A stretch of 64,000 nucleotides of DNA, taken from positions 1-64,000 of the forward strand of contig CAWHZY010000012.1 of NCBI GenBank assembly GCA_963833955.1, in the 5' to 3' direction. Position numbers and translations under genes: made by a program. This DNA is from Roseiarcus sp963833955. GTDB lineage: Bacteria > Pseudomonadota > Alphaproteobacteria > Rhizobiales > Beijerinckiaceae. Numbering within the stretch: position 1 is the first letter of the stretch; every line of letters starts with the position of its first letter. The notes below the pieces were generated by a model. That model had not been told where the DNA came from. It worked only from the letters and a program-made list of their open reading frames with translations, and did not search any database. Positions 18,295 to 29,538 of the stretch are shown piece after piece.

Positions 18295-19323
18295 ATGGCG
18301 CTGTCGCGCGGACGCCGATATGAGCCGGTGAACTACTGGCCGGGCTTCGTCGACGCCTTGTCGACAATGCTGCTGGTGATCATTTTCCTGCTGTCGGTCT
18401 TCATGCTGGCCCAGTTCTTCCTCTCGCGCGAGGTTACGGGCAAGGACGAGGCGCTCGCGAGGCTCAATCGGCAGATCGAGGAACTGACCAATCTGCTGGC
18501 GCTCGAGCGTACCCAGAAAGGCGTCGACGAAAGCAAGATATCAGCCCTCACCGCCACGCTCGACTCGGCCCAGCGCGAGCAGAAGACGCTCAAGGACGCC
18601 GCGTCGCGGGGCGTGGTCGACGCCGACACCGCGAGCGGCCAGGCTTCGGCGGCGGCCGCCGTGCTGGATCAGCAGAAGCAGATATCGGCTCAGGCGCTTG
18701 CCCAGGTCGACGTGCTCAACCAGCAGATCGCCGCGCTTCGCAAGCAGCTCGCGGCGATCGAGGATGCGCTCGCTGCATCGGAGTCGGCGAACAAGGAATC
18801 GCAATCGAAGATCGCCGACCTCGGCCAGCGGCTCAACGTCGCGCTGGCGCAGAAGGTTCAGGAGCTCAATCGCTATCGCTCGGACTTTTTCGGCCGCCTC
18901 CGGCAGATCCTTGGCGCCCGGCCCGATGTCCGGGTGGTGGGCGATCGGTTCGTGTTCCAATCCTCAGTGCTGTTCGACGTCGGAAAGGCCGACATCAGCC
19001 CGGCCGGCCACCAGTCCCTCGACACGCTCGCCGCCGCCGTGATCGACCTCGAGCGCGAGATTCCGCCCGACATCCCCTGGATCCTCAGGGTCGACGGACA
19101 TACCGACAACACCCCGATCACCGGCGCCGGCCCGTACAAGTCGAACTGGGAATTGTCAGCCGCGCGGGCGGTCGCGGTGGTGCAATACCTGATCAGCAAG
19201 GGAGTCGAGGCCGACCGGCTGGCCGCCGCTGGTTTCGGCGAATTCCAGCCGCTCGACCAAGGGACAGACGAAGAGTCGCGCGCCCGCAACCGGCGCATCG
19301 AGCTCAAGCTCACAGAGCGGTAA
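18295..19323 (+). CDS. OmpA/MotB-family peptidoglycan-binding protein
   Basis: A 342-residue protein with one N-terminal membrane segment (STMLLVIIFLLSVFMLAQFFL, about residues 21-42). A long coiled coil rich in Gln, Ala and Glu runs from about residue 50 to 200, followed by an OmpA C-terminal domain from about 210. The peptidoglycan-binding motif is visible as RVDGHTDNTPI and SAARAVAVVQYLISKGV, ending RNRRIELKLTER. Uninterrupted, unlike its partner upstream. MotB-like topology and coiled coil suggest it anchors the MotA/ExbB-like channel to the wall. Confidence 0.93.
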   Translation: MALSRGRRYEPVNYWPGFVDALSTMLLVIIFLLSVFMLAQFFLSREVTGKDEALARLNRQIEELTNLLALERTQKGVDESKISALTATLDSAQREQKTLKDAASRGVVDADTASGQASAAAAVLDQQKQISAQALAQVDVLNQQIAALRKQLAAIEDALAASESANKESQSKIADLGQRLNVALAQKVQELNRYRSDFFGRLRQILGARPDVRVVGDRFVFQSSVLFDVGKADISPAGHQSLDTLAAAVIDLEREIPPDIPWILRVDGHTDNTPITGAGPYKSNWELSAARAVAVVQYLISKGVEADRLAAAGFGEFQPLDQGTDEESRARNRRIELKLTER

Positions 19324-19340
19324 GTCCTTAATTCACCCCC

Positions 19341-19538
19341 TTGATTGCGACAGGACGGCCCTCTCGCCCTGGCTATCGGCGGGACGATCCAAAGGCGATC
19401 GCCAAGGCGTTGGAGGACGGCAAGCCGGTCGAGACCGTCATGGGGCCCGTCCGTTTCGACAGCAAGGGCGACGTCCTCGACCCGAGCTACGACATCAACG
19501 TTTGGACCGGCCGGCAAATACCGTCCATTGCAAAGTGA
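19341..19538 (+). pseudogene. C-terminal remnant of a Liv-type ABC substrate-binding protein
   Basis: The frame encodes DDPKAIAKALEDGKPVETVM and then GPVRFDSKGDVLDPSYDINV, ending in VW...SIAK. This is the pattern of the last 50 or so residues of branched-chain amino-acid-type periplasmic binding proteins (AIADAL...TVLGPIxFDxKGDxxxPxYxxYVW). No upstream part of such a gene is present, since the OmpA-like gene ends 18 bases before. It is therefore a 5'-deleted remnant. Confidence 0.65.
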
Positions 19539-19918
19539 GCCACGGCCCGACGCTGCGCCTCAACTCTGCCGGCCGAGAATCGGTTTCGGACGGTCTCCCA
19601 TAACGAGGCTTCGATGACCGCGCCGAGGACCTTAGGCGTCTCCAAGCCCCGCTCCAAAGTGGGATCGGATTGAAGACTCGCAATATCCATAAATGTCTAA
19701 GCCGGCCTGGGCGAGTCGGGCCGTCTGGCCCTCCTCGAACACCGCCCCCGATTGCCCTTCCCTTTCGCCGATCTTTCGTGTATTGCGCCGCACAATCAGT
19801 CGGCTGAGCGCGGCGCCATGCGGCGCGCCGTCGCATTCCCGTCATGTTCGCGTTCAAGAGGACAGCGCTCACGGCGCTTCACCCGTTCGAACGTCCGCCT
19901 TCAAGTAAAGCCCGGTCC
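19539..19918. other. Intergenic region upstream of typA
   Basis: About 380 bases with no recognisable gene. Its right end should hold the typA promoter. Short frames on - (such as 19487-19690) have no family features. Confidence 0.45.
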
Positions 19919-21755
<1,837 letters not shown>

Positions 21756-21769
21756 CGAAACGGCCCCGG

Positions 21770-22756
21770 ATGCCGCCGCGCAATCGCTATCACTCGGGCC
21801 CCGCCACCGACCATTTCGACGGCGTGCGCTTCTTCAACACTTCGCCGCCGACACGCGACAGGAGTCTTCGGGATCTCCTGCGCTGGCGCCGGACCTCCCG
21901 GCCGGCGCCCTGGCCGGAGAGGGCGCCGGCTGCGCCGGTTACGCCCGTCGCGCGAAGCGCCGCTACGCGCATCACCATCGTCGGCCATGCGACCGTTCTC
22001 ATTCAGACCTGCGGGCTCAACATCGTCTCCGATCCCATGTGGTCCGAGCGGGCAAGCCCTCTATCCTTCGCGGGTCCAAAACGCGTCTCTCCGCCTTCCG
22101 TCGCCTTTGACGACCTGCCGAGGATCGACGTCGTTCTCCTCAGCCACAACCACTACGACCATTTTGACGTCGCCACCCTCAGCCGCCTTGTCGGGCGTGA
22201 CGATCCGCTCATCCTTACGCCGCTCGGCAACGAGGCCATCGTGCGCCGATCGATTCCGCGTGCGCGTCTCGCCGGCGGCGACTGGTGGGATCGCCGTCGC
22301 ATCGCCGATGACGTCGAGGTCGCTTTCGTTCCAGCCCAGCACTGGTCGGCGCGCGGAATCTTCGACAGGCGCATGGCGCTTTGGTGCGGTTTCGCGGTGC
22401 AGGCCGGCGCCGAACTGATCTATTTCGCGGGCGACACCGGCTACGGCGACGGCAGCGTCTTCGACGCCATACGGCGCCGCGTCGGGAGTCCGGACCTCGC
22501 TTTGCTGCCGATCGGCGCGTATGCGCCGCGCTGGTTCATGCGCGAGCAACACGTCAACCCCGAGGAGGCGATCATGATCTTCGAGGCGCTGCAGGCTCGG
22601 CGCGCCATCGGCATTCACTGGGGCGTGTTTCGCCTCAGCGACGACGGGTGGGCGGAACCGCGAGAGGCGCTGGCGCGCGCGCTCGCCGAACGAAAAATAG
22701 ATCCCGGGCGCTTTCCGGCGGGCGAGCCCGGCTATGTCTGGAATGCGCAGCCCTGA
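21770..22756 (+). CDS. MBL-fold metal-dependent hydrolase, NAPE-PLD/UlaG-like
   Basis: A 328-residue metallo-beta-lactamase-fold protein. The metal-binding HxHxDH motif reads SHNHYDHFD (His126, His128, Asp130, His131). Later ligands are in FAGDTGYGDG (Asp) and GIHWGVF (His). The N-terminus (NRYHSGPATDHFDGVRFFN) and PIGAYAPRWFMREQHVNPEEA are characteristic of the N-acyl-phosphatidylethanolamine phospholipase D-like group. No signal peptide. It begins 14 bases after typA and could be cotranscribed. The natural substrate is unknown. Confidence 0.92.
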   Translation: MPPRNRYHSGPATDHFDGVRFFNTSPPTRDRSLRDLLRWRRTSRPAPWPERAPAAPVTPVARSAATRITIVGHATVLIQTCGLNIVSDPMWSERASPLSFAGPKRVSPPSVAFDDLPRIDVVLLSHNHYDHFDVATLSRLVGRDDPLILTPLGNEAIVRRSIPRARLAGGDWWDRRRIADDVEVAFVPAQHWSARGIFDRRMALWCGFAVQAGAELIYFAGDTGYGDGSVFDAIRRRVGSPDLALLPIGAYAPRWFMREQHVNPEEAIMIFEALQARRAIGIHWGVFRLSDDGWAEPREALARALAERKIDPGRFPAGEPGYVWNAQP

Positions 22757-22975
22757 TCCGCGCGAGGCCCCTGAACGCTGAAATTCAAAACGGCGACCCC
22801 TATTTCTCGCTCGGGCGCGAGCGACCGGGCGGCCGCCCAAGCGCATGGCTTGGACAATCCGCGACGAGCGGCTAATTGTCTCAAGGCCGCCGCTCCACCT
22901 CCTGCACGCCAATCGACGCTGCCGACACGGTGGGCGAAGCGACGAAAGTTACGACTGGGGGAAGCGGAGACAGCC

Positions 22976-23524
22976 ATGCCGGCCGCCAAGATCATGCTCA
23001 TTCGCCATGCGGAGAAACCAAACGGCGACGGCGCGCCCGGACTGATGCCGAACGGCGCCGAGAACCCCCGGGCGCTGACCCTCACCGGATGGAAGCGGGC
23101 CAACGCTCTCGCCGGCCTGTTCAATCCCCCCGATGGCGCCTTGCCGAGACCGCCGCTCGCGAAGCCCATGAGCCTGTTCGCTTCGGGATCGGACAGTCTG
23201 CGGCCGAAGCAGACGATCGCGCCGCTCGCGACGGCGCTCAATCTCCCCGTCCGGACTTTCCTCAAAGGCCAGGAGCCCGAGCTGGTTGCGGCGGTCAAGA
23301 AGGCCGACGACCCGGTTCTCATTTCCTGGCAGCACGAAGCGCTTCCAGCGATTGCCGGTCTCATTCGTGGCGGCGCGGACGGCGTTCCGCCGAGCTGGCC
23401 CGGTCACGTCTACGACCTCGTCTGGGTGCTCGACCTTCAGCCCTCCGGCGCCTGGAGTTTTGCGCAGGTCCCCGAACTCGTCATGCCGGGCGACTCCGAT
23501 AAGCTGATCGGCCTCGACGAATAG
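22976..23524 (+). CDS. Histidine phosphatase (phosphoglycerate mutase-like) superfamily protein
   Basis: A 182-residue protein from the ATG at 22976, which has GGGGAAGCGGAG upstream. The phosphohistidine motif is LIRHAEKP (Arg10, His11). The conserved region SDSLRPKQTIAPLATALNLP follows, and the second catalytic His lies in SWQHEALPAI. Such proteins transfer or remove phosphate via a phospho-His; the substrate is not predictable. An upstream extension to 22850 is open but lacks coding character. Confidence 0.85.
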   Translation: MPAAKIMLIRHAEKPNGDGAPGLMPNGAENPRALTLTGWKRANALAGLFNPPDGALPRPPLAKPMSLFASGSDSLRPKQTIAPLATALNLPVRTFLKGQEPELVAAVKKADDPVLISWQHEALPAIAGLIRGGADGVPPSWPGHVYDLVWVLDLQPSGAWSFAQVPELVMPGDSDKLIGLDE

Positions 23525-23553
23525 GGCGGCGGCGTCTTCAACTACGGTGAAAC

Positions 23554-23835
23554 TCAACCACGACCGGCGCGGGTCAGGGTCGTCTGGGCGTCGGCGATCG
23601 GATTCGGATCCGCCGTGATGTGGATCGACGGCGCCCAATAAGCGGCGATCTCGAGCAGGACGCCTGCGGCGACAACGAATGGCGCGCTCGGCGGGAAAAG
23701 CACCGCGACGACATCGAGCGCCACCTCGGCGTCATCCGTGAGATTGCCGAAGTTGGCGCTGATCGCTGTCGTGAAATTTGCCGATCCGAGCTCGCCAACC
23801 AGAGCTGCGAGCGTACGCAATTCGCCGGCTGTCAT
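23554..23835 (-). CDS. Hypothetical small protein
   Basis: 93 residues from the ATG at 23835, preceded by a strong GGGAGAGGGAAG site. The sequence is Ala/Val-rich with a hydrophobic stretch (VALDVVAVLFPPSAPFVVAAGVLLEIAAYW) that could be one or two membrane helices, and a polar C-terminus (HITADPNPIADAQTTLTRAGRG). It is convergent with the histidine phosphatase. I do not recognise a family. The ribosome site and lack of rare codons argue that it is real. Confidence 0.5.
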   Translation of the reverse strand: MTAGELRTLAALVGELGSANFTTAISANFGNLTDDAEVALDVVAVLFPPSAPFVVAAGVLLEIAAYWAPSIHITADPNPIADAQTTLTRAGRG

Positions 23836-24351
23836 CAACTTGGCTTCCCTCTCCCGGCGTCGCGCACAAGTTTACGCGCGCCAATTGTTTCAATGGCTTG
23901 AGTGCTCTTTTGCGAAAGGCACTTTTGTAGACGTGGTCTTAGCCCGTCGACATTTTGGCGGCCCTTTCGGACACCCTTTGGGCGGTCACTGCTCGCGTCG
24001 CAAGGAGTGCCCTCTAAGACGGCGCAGGAGCCGCAAACCCGGTAATCCAGCAACCGCAGCACGCCCTTGATCTCAGCGATTGCTTCCACGCCCTAATTTC
24101 TTCACTCCCAACCCATTATGCATAGAATTCTAATTTACGCAAGAAATTGTTCCTGGTTTCTGCCGCTCACGACCGCATTCGGCGGTCGCGGCGATGATCC
24201 TCACCTCCGCCACAGTGAAGTTAATAAAGGTGGAACAGCTAGTAAGTAAGTTGCGTCGGTCGATCAGTCCTTGTCCGTACAACCCTGCAGTTGCCGTAAG
24301 TGGACGCTGACGACAGATGTGTGACAGAAGGTCGGTCGGAGGATCACCCCC
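23836..24351. other. Intergenic region, partly AT-rich
   Basis: About 515 bases between divergent genes. Bases 24080-24260 are distinctly lower in GC than the surroundings and probably contain promoters for both flanking genes. GGAGG at about 24338 serves the TTG start at 24352. An 84-codon frame on - (23835-24089) abuts the small gene but shows no convincing coding signal. Confidence 0.4.
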
Positions 24352-25254
24352 TTGCGTATCCACCACCTCAATTGCGGCTCTCTCTGCCCGCGCGGCGGAA
24401 AGCTGTTCGGCGGCGCCGGCGGCCTGCTGTCGCCCGCGCCCATGTGCTGCCACTGCCTCTTGATCGAGGGCGATGACGGACTGATCCTGGTCGATTCCGG
24501 GCTCGGGGTTGAAGATGTCAACGAACCACGGCGGCTCGGATTTCTGTTCAACGCGATGGTGCGGCCACGGCTCGACGTCGCGGAAACGGCGCTGAGGCAG
24601 GTCGCGGATCTGGGGTACCGCCCAAGCGACGTGCGCCACATCGTCCCGACCCACCTCGATCTCGACCACGCGGGAGGGATCTGCGATTTCCCCGACGCCG
24701 CGGTCCATGTTTTCGCCCCCGAGCTGCGGGCGGCCTCGCACCGGTCGACCATCGGCGAGCGAAACCGCTATCGCAAGGCGCAGATCGCCGCGGTCAAGAA
24801 ATGGGCGCCGCTCGAGGAGGAGGGCGAAACCTGGTTCGGCTTTTCGGCCGTGCGCGCGATCCCCGGAACGCGCGACGAGGTGCTGCTCGTGCCGCTACCC
24901 GGACATTCGCGCGGGCATTGCGGCGTCGCCGTCCGACGCGCGGACGATTGGCTGCTCCATTGCGGCGACGCCTATTTCCATCATTCCGAAGTCGAGCCGC
25001 ACTTCGGCGCCGCGCCCAAGGGCGTGCGTTTTTTCGAGTCGCTGGTGCAGTTCGACGGCGCCGAGCGCCGCGCCAATCAAGAGAGGCTGCGCGAGCTCGC
25101 ACGCACCGCCGCGGGCGAGGTCCAGCTCATCTGCTCCCACGACCCTTCCGACTTTTTCGCCATGAAGAGCGCGCAGCGCGAAGCCCAAGCCGCGCCACAA
25201 CCCGTCAGCACGCCGCGGCCCGTCCCGCAGCGCGATCTTCGCGCAAGGCGCTAG
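24352..25254 (+). CDS. MBL-fold metallo-hydrolase, lactonase-like
   Basis: A 300-residue cytosolic metallo-beta-lactamase-fold enzyme starting at TTG with GGAGG 9 bases upstream. The metal motif THLDLDHAGG contains His101, Asp103, Asp105 and His106. Further ligands are PLPGHSRGHCG (His), LLHCGDAYFH (Asp) and ICSHDPSDF (His). The HLDxDHxGG pattern is that of quorum-quenching N-acyl homoserine lactonases and related hydrolases, so a lactone or ester substrate is plausible but not shown. A basic, Pro-rich tail follows. It faces arfB and ends 5 bases from it. Confidence 0.9.
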   Translation: MRIHHLNCGSLCPRGGKLFGGAGGLLSPAPMCCHCLLIEGDDGLILVDSGLGVEDVNEPRRLGFLFNAMVRPRLDVAETALRQVADLGYRPSDVRHIVPTHLDLDHAGGICDFPDAAVHVFAPELRAASHRSTIGERNRYRKAQIAAVKKWAPLEEEGETWFGFSAVRAIPGTRDEVLLVPLPGHSRGHCGVAVRRADDWLLHCGDAYFHHSEVEPHFGAAPKGVRFFESLVQFDGAERRANQERLRELARTAAGEVQLICSHDPSDFFAMKSAQREAQAAPQPVSTPRPVPQRDLRARR

Positions 25255-25258
25255 GAAA

Positions 25259-25675
25259 TCAATCCGCCCCTGTCGCCTTGCCCCGCAGCGCCTTGACCGC
25301 GCCCCGGCGCGTCTTGTCGTCGACCCGGCGCACCCGCGAGGCCAGCGTCGGGCGCGTGGCGAGGCGCCGCTTCGGCCGCGCCTGCGCCTTCGTGAGCAAA
25401 TCCGCGAGCCGGGCTCGCGCGTCCTCGCGATTGCGGGGCTGGCTGGCGAAGCTCTGGGCGAAAATGACGATCACGCCGTCCTGAGTGGCGCGCGCGCCGG
25501 CGAGCTTGATCAGCCGGATCGCCACGTCGTTCGGCAGGCTTGGGCTACGGCGCGCGTCGAACCGAAGCTCGACCGCGCTCGCCACCTTGTTGACGTTCTG
25601 CCCGCCCGGACCCGAGGAGCGCACGAAACTCTCGACGATCTCGCTCTCGTCGATGAGGAGATCGCCGGCTTTCAT
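25259..25675 (-). CDS. arfB: Alternative ribosome-rescue factor, GGQ peptidyl-tRNA hydrolase
   Basis: A 138-residue ArfB (YaeJ) protein that releases peptides from ribosomes stalled without a stop codon. The catalytic GGQ is at residues 24-26 (SSGPGGQNVNKV), and the C-terminal tail is long and basic (KAQARPKRRLATRPTLASRV, RRVDDKTRRGAVKALRGK) as needed to enter the empty mRNA channel. Length matches ArfB rather than full release factors. It begins 4 bases after the repaired leuC stop (25680), probably cotranscribed with leuC. Confidence 0.95.
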   Translation of the reverse strand: MKAGDLLIDESEIVESFVRSSGPGGQNVNKVASAVELRFDARRSPSLPNDVAIRLIKLAGARATQDGVIVIFAQSFASQPRNREDARARLADLLTKAQARPKRRLATRPTLASRVRRVDDKTRRGAVKALRGKATGAD

Positions 25676-25679
25676 GGTC

Positions 25680-27085
25680 TCAACGCCAGTCCCTCACATC
25701 CACAAACCGCCCCGCGATCGCCGCCGCCGCGGCCATGGCGGGCGACACGAGATGGGTGCGGCCCGGTAGCCCTGGCGGCCCTCGAAATTGCGGTTCGAGG
25801 TCGAGGCGCAGCGCTCGCCGGGCTCGAGCTTGTCCGGATTCATCGCCAGGCACATCGAGCAGCCGGGTTCGCGCCATTCGAAGCCGGCGGCGAGGAAGAT
25901 CTTGTCCAGGCCCTCGGCCTCGGCCTGCGCCTTGACCAGGCCCGAGCCCGGCACGACCATGGCGTTGACGCGCTCGCTCACCTTATGGCCGTTCGCGATC
26001 GCGGCGGCGGCGCGCAGATCCTCGATGCGGCCGTTGGTGCAGGAGCCGATGAAGACGCGGTCGACGGCGAGATCCGTCATCTTCTCCCCGCCCTTGAGGC
26101 CCATATAGTCGAGCGCGCGCTGGATCGAGGCGCGCTTCTGCTCGCTCGCCCCATCCTCGACCCGCGGCACGACGCCGAAGATCGGCGCGACGTCCTGCGG
26201 GCTCGTGCCCCAGGAGACGATCGGCGGCAGGTTCGCCGCGTCGAGCTTCACCTGGGCGTCGAAATGCGCGCCCTCGTCGCTGCGCAGCGTGTCCCAGTGG
26301 CGCCGCGCGTGGTCCCACAGCGTCGCCCTTCGGCGACTTCGGCCGATCCTTTCAGATAGGCGTAGGTCTGTCTCGTCGGGCGCGATCATGCCGGCGCGCG
26401 CGCCGCCCTCGACCGACATGTTGCAGACCGTCATCCGCCCTTCCATCGACAGCGCCTCGATCGCCGAGCCGCAATATTCGATGACATGGCCGGTGCCGCC
26501 CGCCGTGCCGATCTGGCCGATGATGGCGAGGATGATGTCCTTGGCGGTGACGCCCGGCGGAAGCGCGCCGTCGACCTTGACGCGCATGTTCTTGGCCTTG
26601 GACTGGATCAGCGTCTGGGTCGCGAGCACATGCTCGACCTCGGAGGTGCCGATGCCGTGCGCGAGCGCGCCGAAGGCGCCGTGGGTCGAGGTGTGGCTGT
26701 CGCCGCAGACGATCGTCGTGCCCGGCAGTGTGAAGCCCTGCTCCGGCCCGATGATGTGGACGACGCCCTGCCGGCGGTCGAACTCGTCGTAATATTCGAT
26801 GCCGAACTCGCGCGCGTTTTTCGCCAGTTCCTCGACCTGCTGGCGGCTCTCCGGATCGGCGATGCCGCCGCTGCGGTCGGTGGTCTGGATGTTGTGGTCG
26901 ACGACGGCGAGCGTCTTCTCCGGCGCGCGCACCTTGCGCCCGGAGAGGCGCAAGCCCTCGAAGGCCTGCGGGCTCGTCACCTCGTGGACGAGGTGCCGGT
27001 CGATATAGATGAGGCTGAGATCGCCGTTCGTCTCCAAGACATGCTCGTCCCAGATCTTGTCGTATAACGTACGCGGCGTGGACAT
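25680..27085 (-). CDS. leuC: 3-isopropylmalate dehydratase large subunit (several indels)
   Basis: With LeuD it isomerises 2- to 3-isopropylmalate in leucine synthesis, using a 4Fe-4S cluster. Cluster cysteines are in VFIGSCTNGR and EPGCSMCLAMNP. The N-terminus TLYDKIWDEHVL and CGDSHTSTHGAFGALAHGIG are typical. Two regions are damaged. At about 26315-26360 three extra bases keep the overall frame but garble about 20 residues after MIAPDET (another frame there reads TYAYLKG). Near 25765 one base is missing, and the correct frame ends THLVSPAMAAAAAIAGRFVD and DVRDWR at 25680. Corrected length is 467 residues. leuD is not in the window. Confidence 0.92.
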
Positions 27086-27287
27086 AACGATCTCCGGCGC
27101 CGCTTGGCGCGAATGGAAGGGAGTTCGCGCTATCTATGCCTGAAGAGGCGGCGATGGAAGGGGAATCGCGGCTTATCTGGCCTCCCGCGCCCTGCCCTGC
27201 TTCCGACACCGCCGCTCGCGGCAGCACCGGCCACTCGAACCTGATAGGCTCAAGCGCATACCATCGACCTCGAATTGGGGCGCGCGG

Positions 27288-27770
27288 ATGAGTGAGCTCA
27301 ACGGCATCGAAGTCGCCCGGGCGTTGCACGTCCTCTTCGTCACGCACTGGGTCGGAGGCGTCGCGTTCATAACGCTTGTCGCGTTGCCTCTTGCGCGAGC
27401 GAACAAAGACCCTCAGGCGGGCTGGGCGCTGTTCGAGGCCGTCGAAAAGCGCTTCTCGGCGCAAGTCCGGTGGTCGATTCCTCTCGCCGGCGCGACTGGG
27501 CTCTGGATGGTTTGGCGCTTAAACCTTTGGGCGCAGTTCGCCGACCTGACTTTCTGGTGGCTCGACGCCATGGCGTTGGTCTGGGCGCTGTTCATGCTGA
27601 TCGTCTTCATCGTCGAGCCGATCGCGCACCCGCGGTTGACGGCGGACGCGGCGGATCATCCGGAAGTCGTCCTGCGGCGTATTTGGCGCGCGCATATCGT
27701 CTTGCTGGCGGCGGCGATCGTAACCATTCTCGGAGCGGTTGCCGGCGCGCATGGCGGACTGTTCGGCTAA
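27288..27770 (+). CDS. Integral membrane protein of unknown function
   Basis: A 160-residue protein with four predicted membrane helices: ALHVLFVTHWVGGVAFITLVALPLA, a segment near residues 61-75, ALVWALFMLIVFIVEPIA, and IVLLAAAIVTILGAVAGAHGG. The His in the first helix and helix layout recall CopD-like or DUF2269-like families, but I cannot assign it. No partner gene is evident. leuC is divergent, 202 bases away. Confidence 0.75.
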   Translation: MSELNGIEVARALHVLFVTHWVGGVAFITLVALPLARANKDPQAGWALFEAVEKRFSAQVRWSIPLAGATGLWMVWRLNLWAQFADLTFWWLDAMALVWALFMLIVFIVEPIAHPRLTADAADHPEVVLRRIWRAHIVLLAAAIVTILGAVAGAHGGLFG

Positions 27771-27926
27771 GGCGACTGCGAAGCCACAACCAGTTAAGTC
27801 GGCTTGCTCCCGGACTGCGCGATTATCGCTCGTTTTTGATTGAGATCACGGCCAACGGCGCAAATTCCCTTAACTTCAGTTTGGCGCATACCACTGTCGT
27901 CGAGGACAAAGCTGGGGAGGGTCGTC

Positions 27927-28097
27927 ATGATCTCACGCACTGTCATTGCTGTTGCCGCCGCTTTACTTTCCGGCTCGGCTTACGGCGCCTTCGATACGCG
28001 GCTTCCTTCGCGCGGCCATTCGCGTGATCCCGGCCAATCCCACTCCGAGCAGCCGACGAGCGGCGCGTTCTCGTCTAGCGCAACACCAGCGTATTGA
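27927..28097 (+). CDS. Possible small secreted peptide
   Basis: 56 codons with a strong GGGGAGGG ribosome site 5-6 bases before the ATG and a clean signal peptide (MISRTVIAVAAALLSGSAYG), followed by a polar Ser/Pro/Gly tail. The 3' end overlaps the end of the convergent beta-propeller gene. The tail may be artefactual if an indel is present. Treat as tentative. Confidence 0.35.
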   Translation: MISRTVIAVAAALLSGSAYGAFDTRLPSRGHSRDPGQSHSEQPTSGAFSSSATPAY

Positions 28098-29126
28098 TGC
28101 GCTTCGGCACACGGCCGACGGGCACGACGGCGACCGGCTTCATCAGCGGCGGCATCGATCACGGACACGGAATCGAGCGCCGAGTTGGAGACGAAGAGGC
28201 GGTCGCTGTCTGGCGCGAACGTAATCCAGTTCGGTATGGCGCTGACCGGCGGTTGCCCCGATTTCTCGCGCACCGGCAGCGAGACATGGCCAATGAGCCG
28301 CAGGTCTGGCAGCGAATAGGCAAACACCGCGTTGTCGAGGGTGCTGTTGATCCACAGGCTCTTGCCGTCCGGTGCGATGGCAATGCCGTGACAGGGCGTC
28401 GTCTCCTCTCCACGGCCGCTTCCGGCGGAACGCAGGTCCGGCAACCTGATCCGTTCCACCTCCTTTCGCGCGGCGAAATCGACGATCGCGACACCATGAA
28501 ACTCGGAGAGTTCGACGAAGATCCGCTTGGTTGAGCCGTCGGCGTTCGCCTCGATGGCCATCGGCCGGACACCCGCCTCGAAGCGCACGTTCCAGGCGGG
28601 CTGGTCAGTGGCCAAATCGAACACCGTGACCGTGTGGTCGGCGACGGAGCCGGCGACAGCGTATTTGCCGTCCGGGGTTACGTAGACGTTGTGGAGCTGC
28701 CCCCCGACTGGAATGCTTTCGACAAGCTTGCGGCTCGCGGCGTCGATCACGTCGAGGCCGCCCTTCCCGCCGCGGATGGCCACCAGCACGCGCCCCCCGT
28801 CCTTGGTCACCGCGATATTGTTGGGACGCCCGCTGAGCGCCACCTCGTCAGTGATCTGGCCGCTGGCGCGATTCACGATCTCCAGCGCGTTCTTCGATTC
28901 ATTGCTGATGTAGATCCGGCTGCCATCAGGGGAGAAGCCAACGCCGTGCGGCGCTGCAATCCCGCCGATGACCTGCACAACCTTGTTGGTCGTGGGGTCT
29001 ATCACCTCGACGCCACCCCCGCCGCTGTCGGTGACATAGATCCATGCCTCGCGGGCCGAGGCGGAGACTGGCGCCAGCGCCAGGAGCAATCCGAGAGATC
29101 GCAGGCGGCTTATTCTTCGAACCCAT
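28075..29126 (-). CDS. YVTN-type beta-propeller protein, exported (two frameshifts)
   Basis: A secreted seven-bladed propeller with repeated blades such as WIYVTDSGGGGVEVIDPTTN, VGFSPDGSRIYISNESKNAL, NNIAVTKDGGRVLVA and HNVYVTPDGKYAVAGS. An ATG at 29126 with AGGA upstream is out of frame with the body; GGG after the ATG should be GG, giving MVRRISRLRSLGLLLALAPVSASA as signal peptide. At about 28150 one extra base hides the true end ...VPVGRVPKRINTLVLR (stop 28075-28077). Corrected length 349. Such proteins are periplasmic or extracellular and occur beside alcohol or methanol dehydrogenase and c-type cytochrome genes in some methylotrophs, but no such gene is seen here. Confidence 0.82.
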
Positions 29127-29296
29127 GTTGCGAGTCCTTATTCCGGCATCGTTCTGCTTCTCAAAGCCTAACGCCGAAATCGTGGCCTATTGTCGGCCTG
29201 CTGAGATCACCGCTTCCGGTTGCCGGCTTTTCGGCAACCTGCGTCCGATTACCGGCGTCGGTCGCGACGATTTGCCTGGACGCATCGTATCCCTGA

Positions 29297-29476
29297 CTAA
29301 GCGGCTCGTGTGGCCTTGATCGGCAGGGCGAAGGTTTCGATCGTGGTGAGATCGAGTTTTTTCGACGCGCCGTCGATGTCGAGGCCGACTATTCCGCCTT
29401 CTGCGTCGAAGTCGACATTCAAGCCGTCTGCGATCTCGCGCGCTTACACGCCCGGTCGTCAATATCGCGGCTTCAC
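29297..29476 (-). pseudogene. Decayed DUF2283-family gene
   Basis: The - frame from 29443 to 29297 encodes EIADGLNVDFDAEGGIVGLD, IDGASKKLDL and ALPIKATRAA, a good match to the C-terminal two thirds of DUF2283 proteins (typically about 70 residues). It is cut off by a TAA at 29446-29444. A start-like VKPRYDD appears in another frame just upstream, but the middle of the domain is missing. It is either a deletion remnant or badly damaged sequence. Confidence 0.6.
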
Positions 29477-29538
29477 ACCATTCTGGCTTAATATACGGAC
29501 GCTTTCGCAACACTTGTTCATCGAAATAGCGCGTCGTT

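Noticed and set aside
24130..24741. Open frame on - (203 codons) over the lactonase-like gene start
   Set aside because: Antisense to the metal-binding region of a clear hydrolase and without motifs.
25680..27085. leuC as a pseudogene
   Set aside because: Both cluster motifs and overall length are retained, and damage is limited to small indels of the type seen window-wide.
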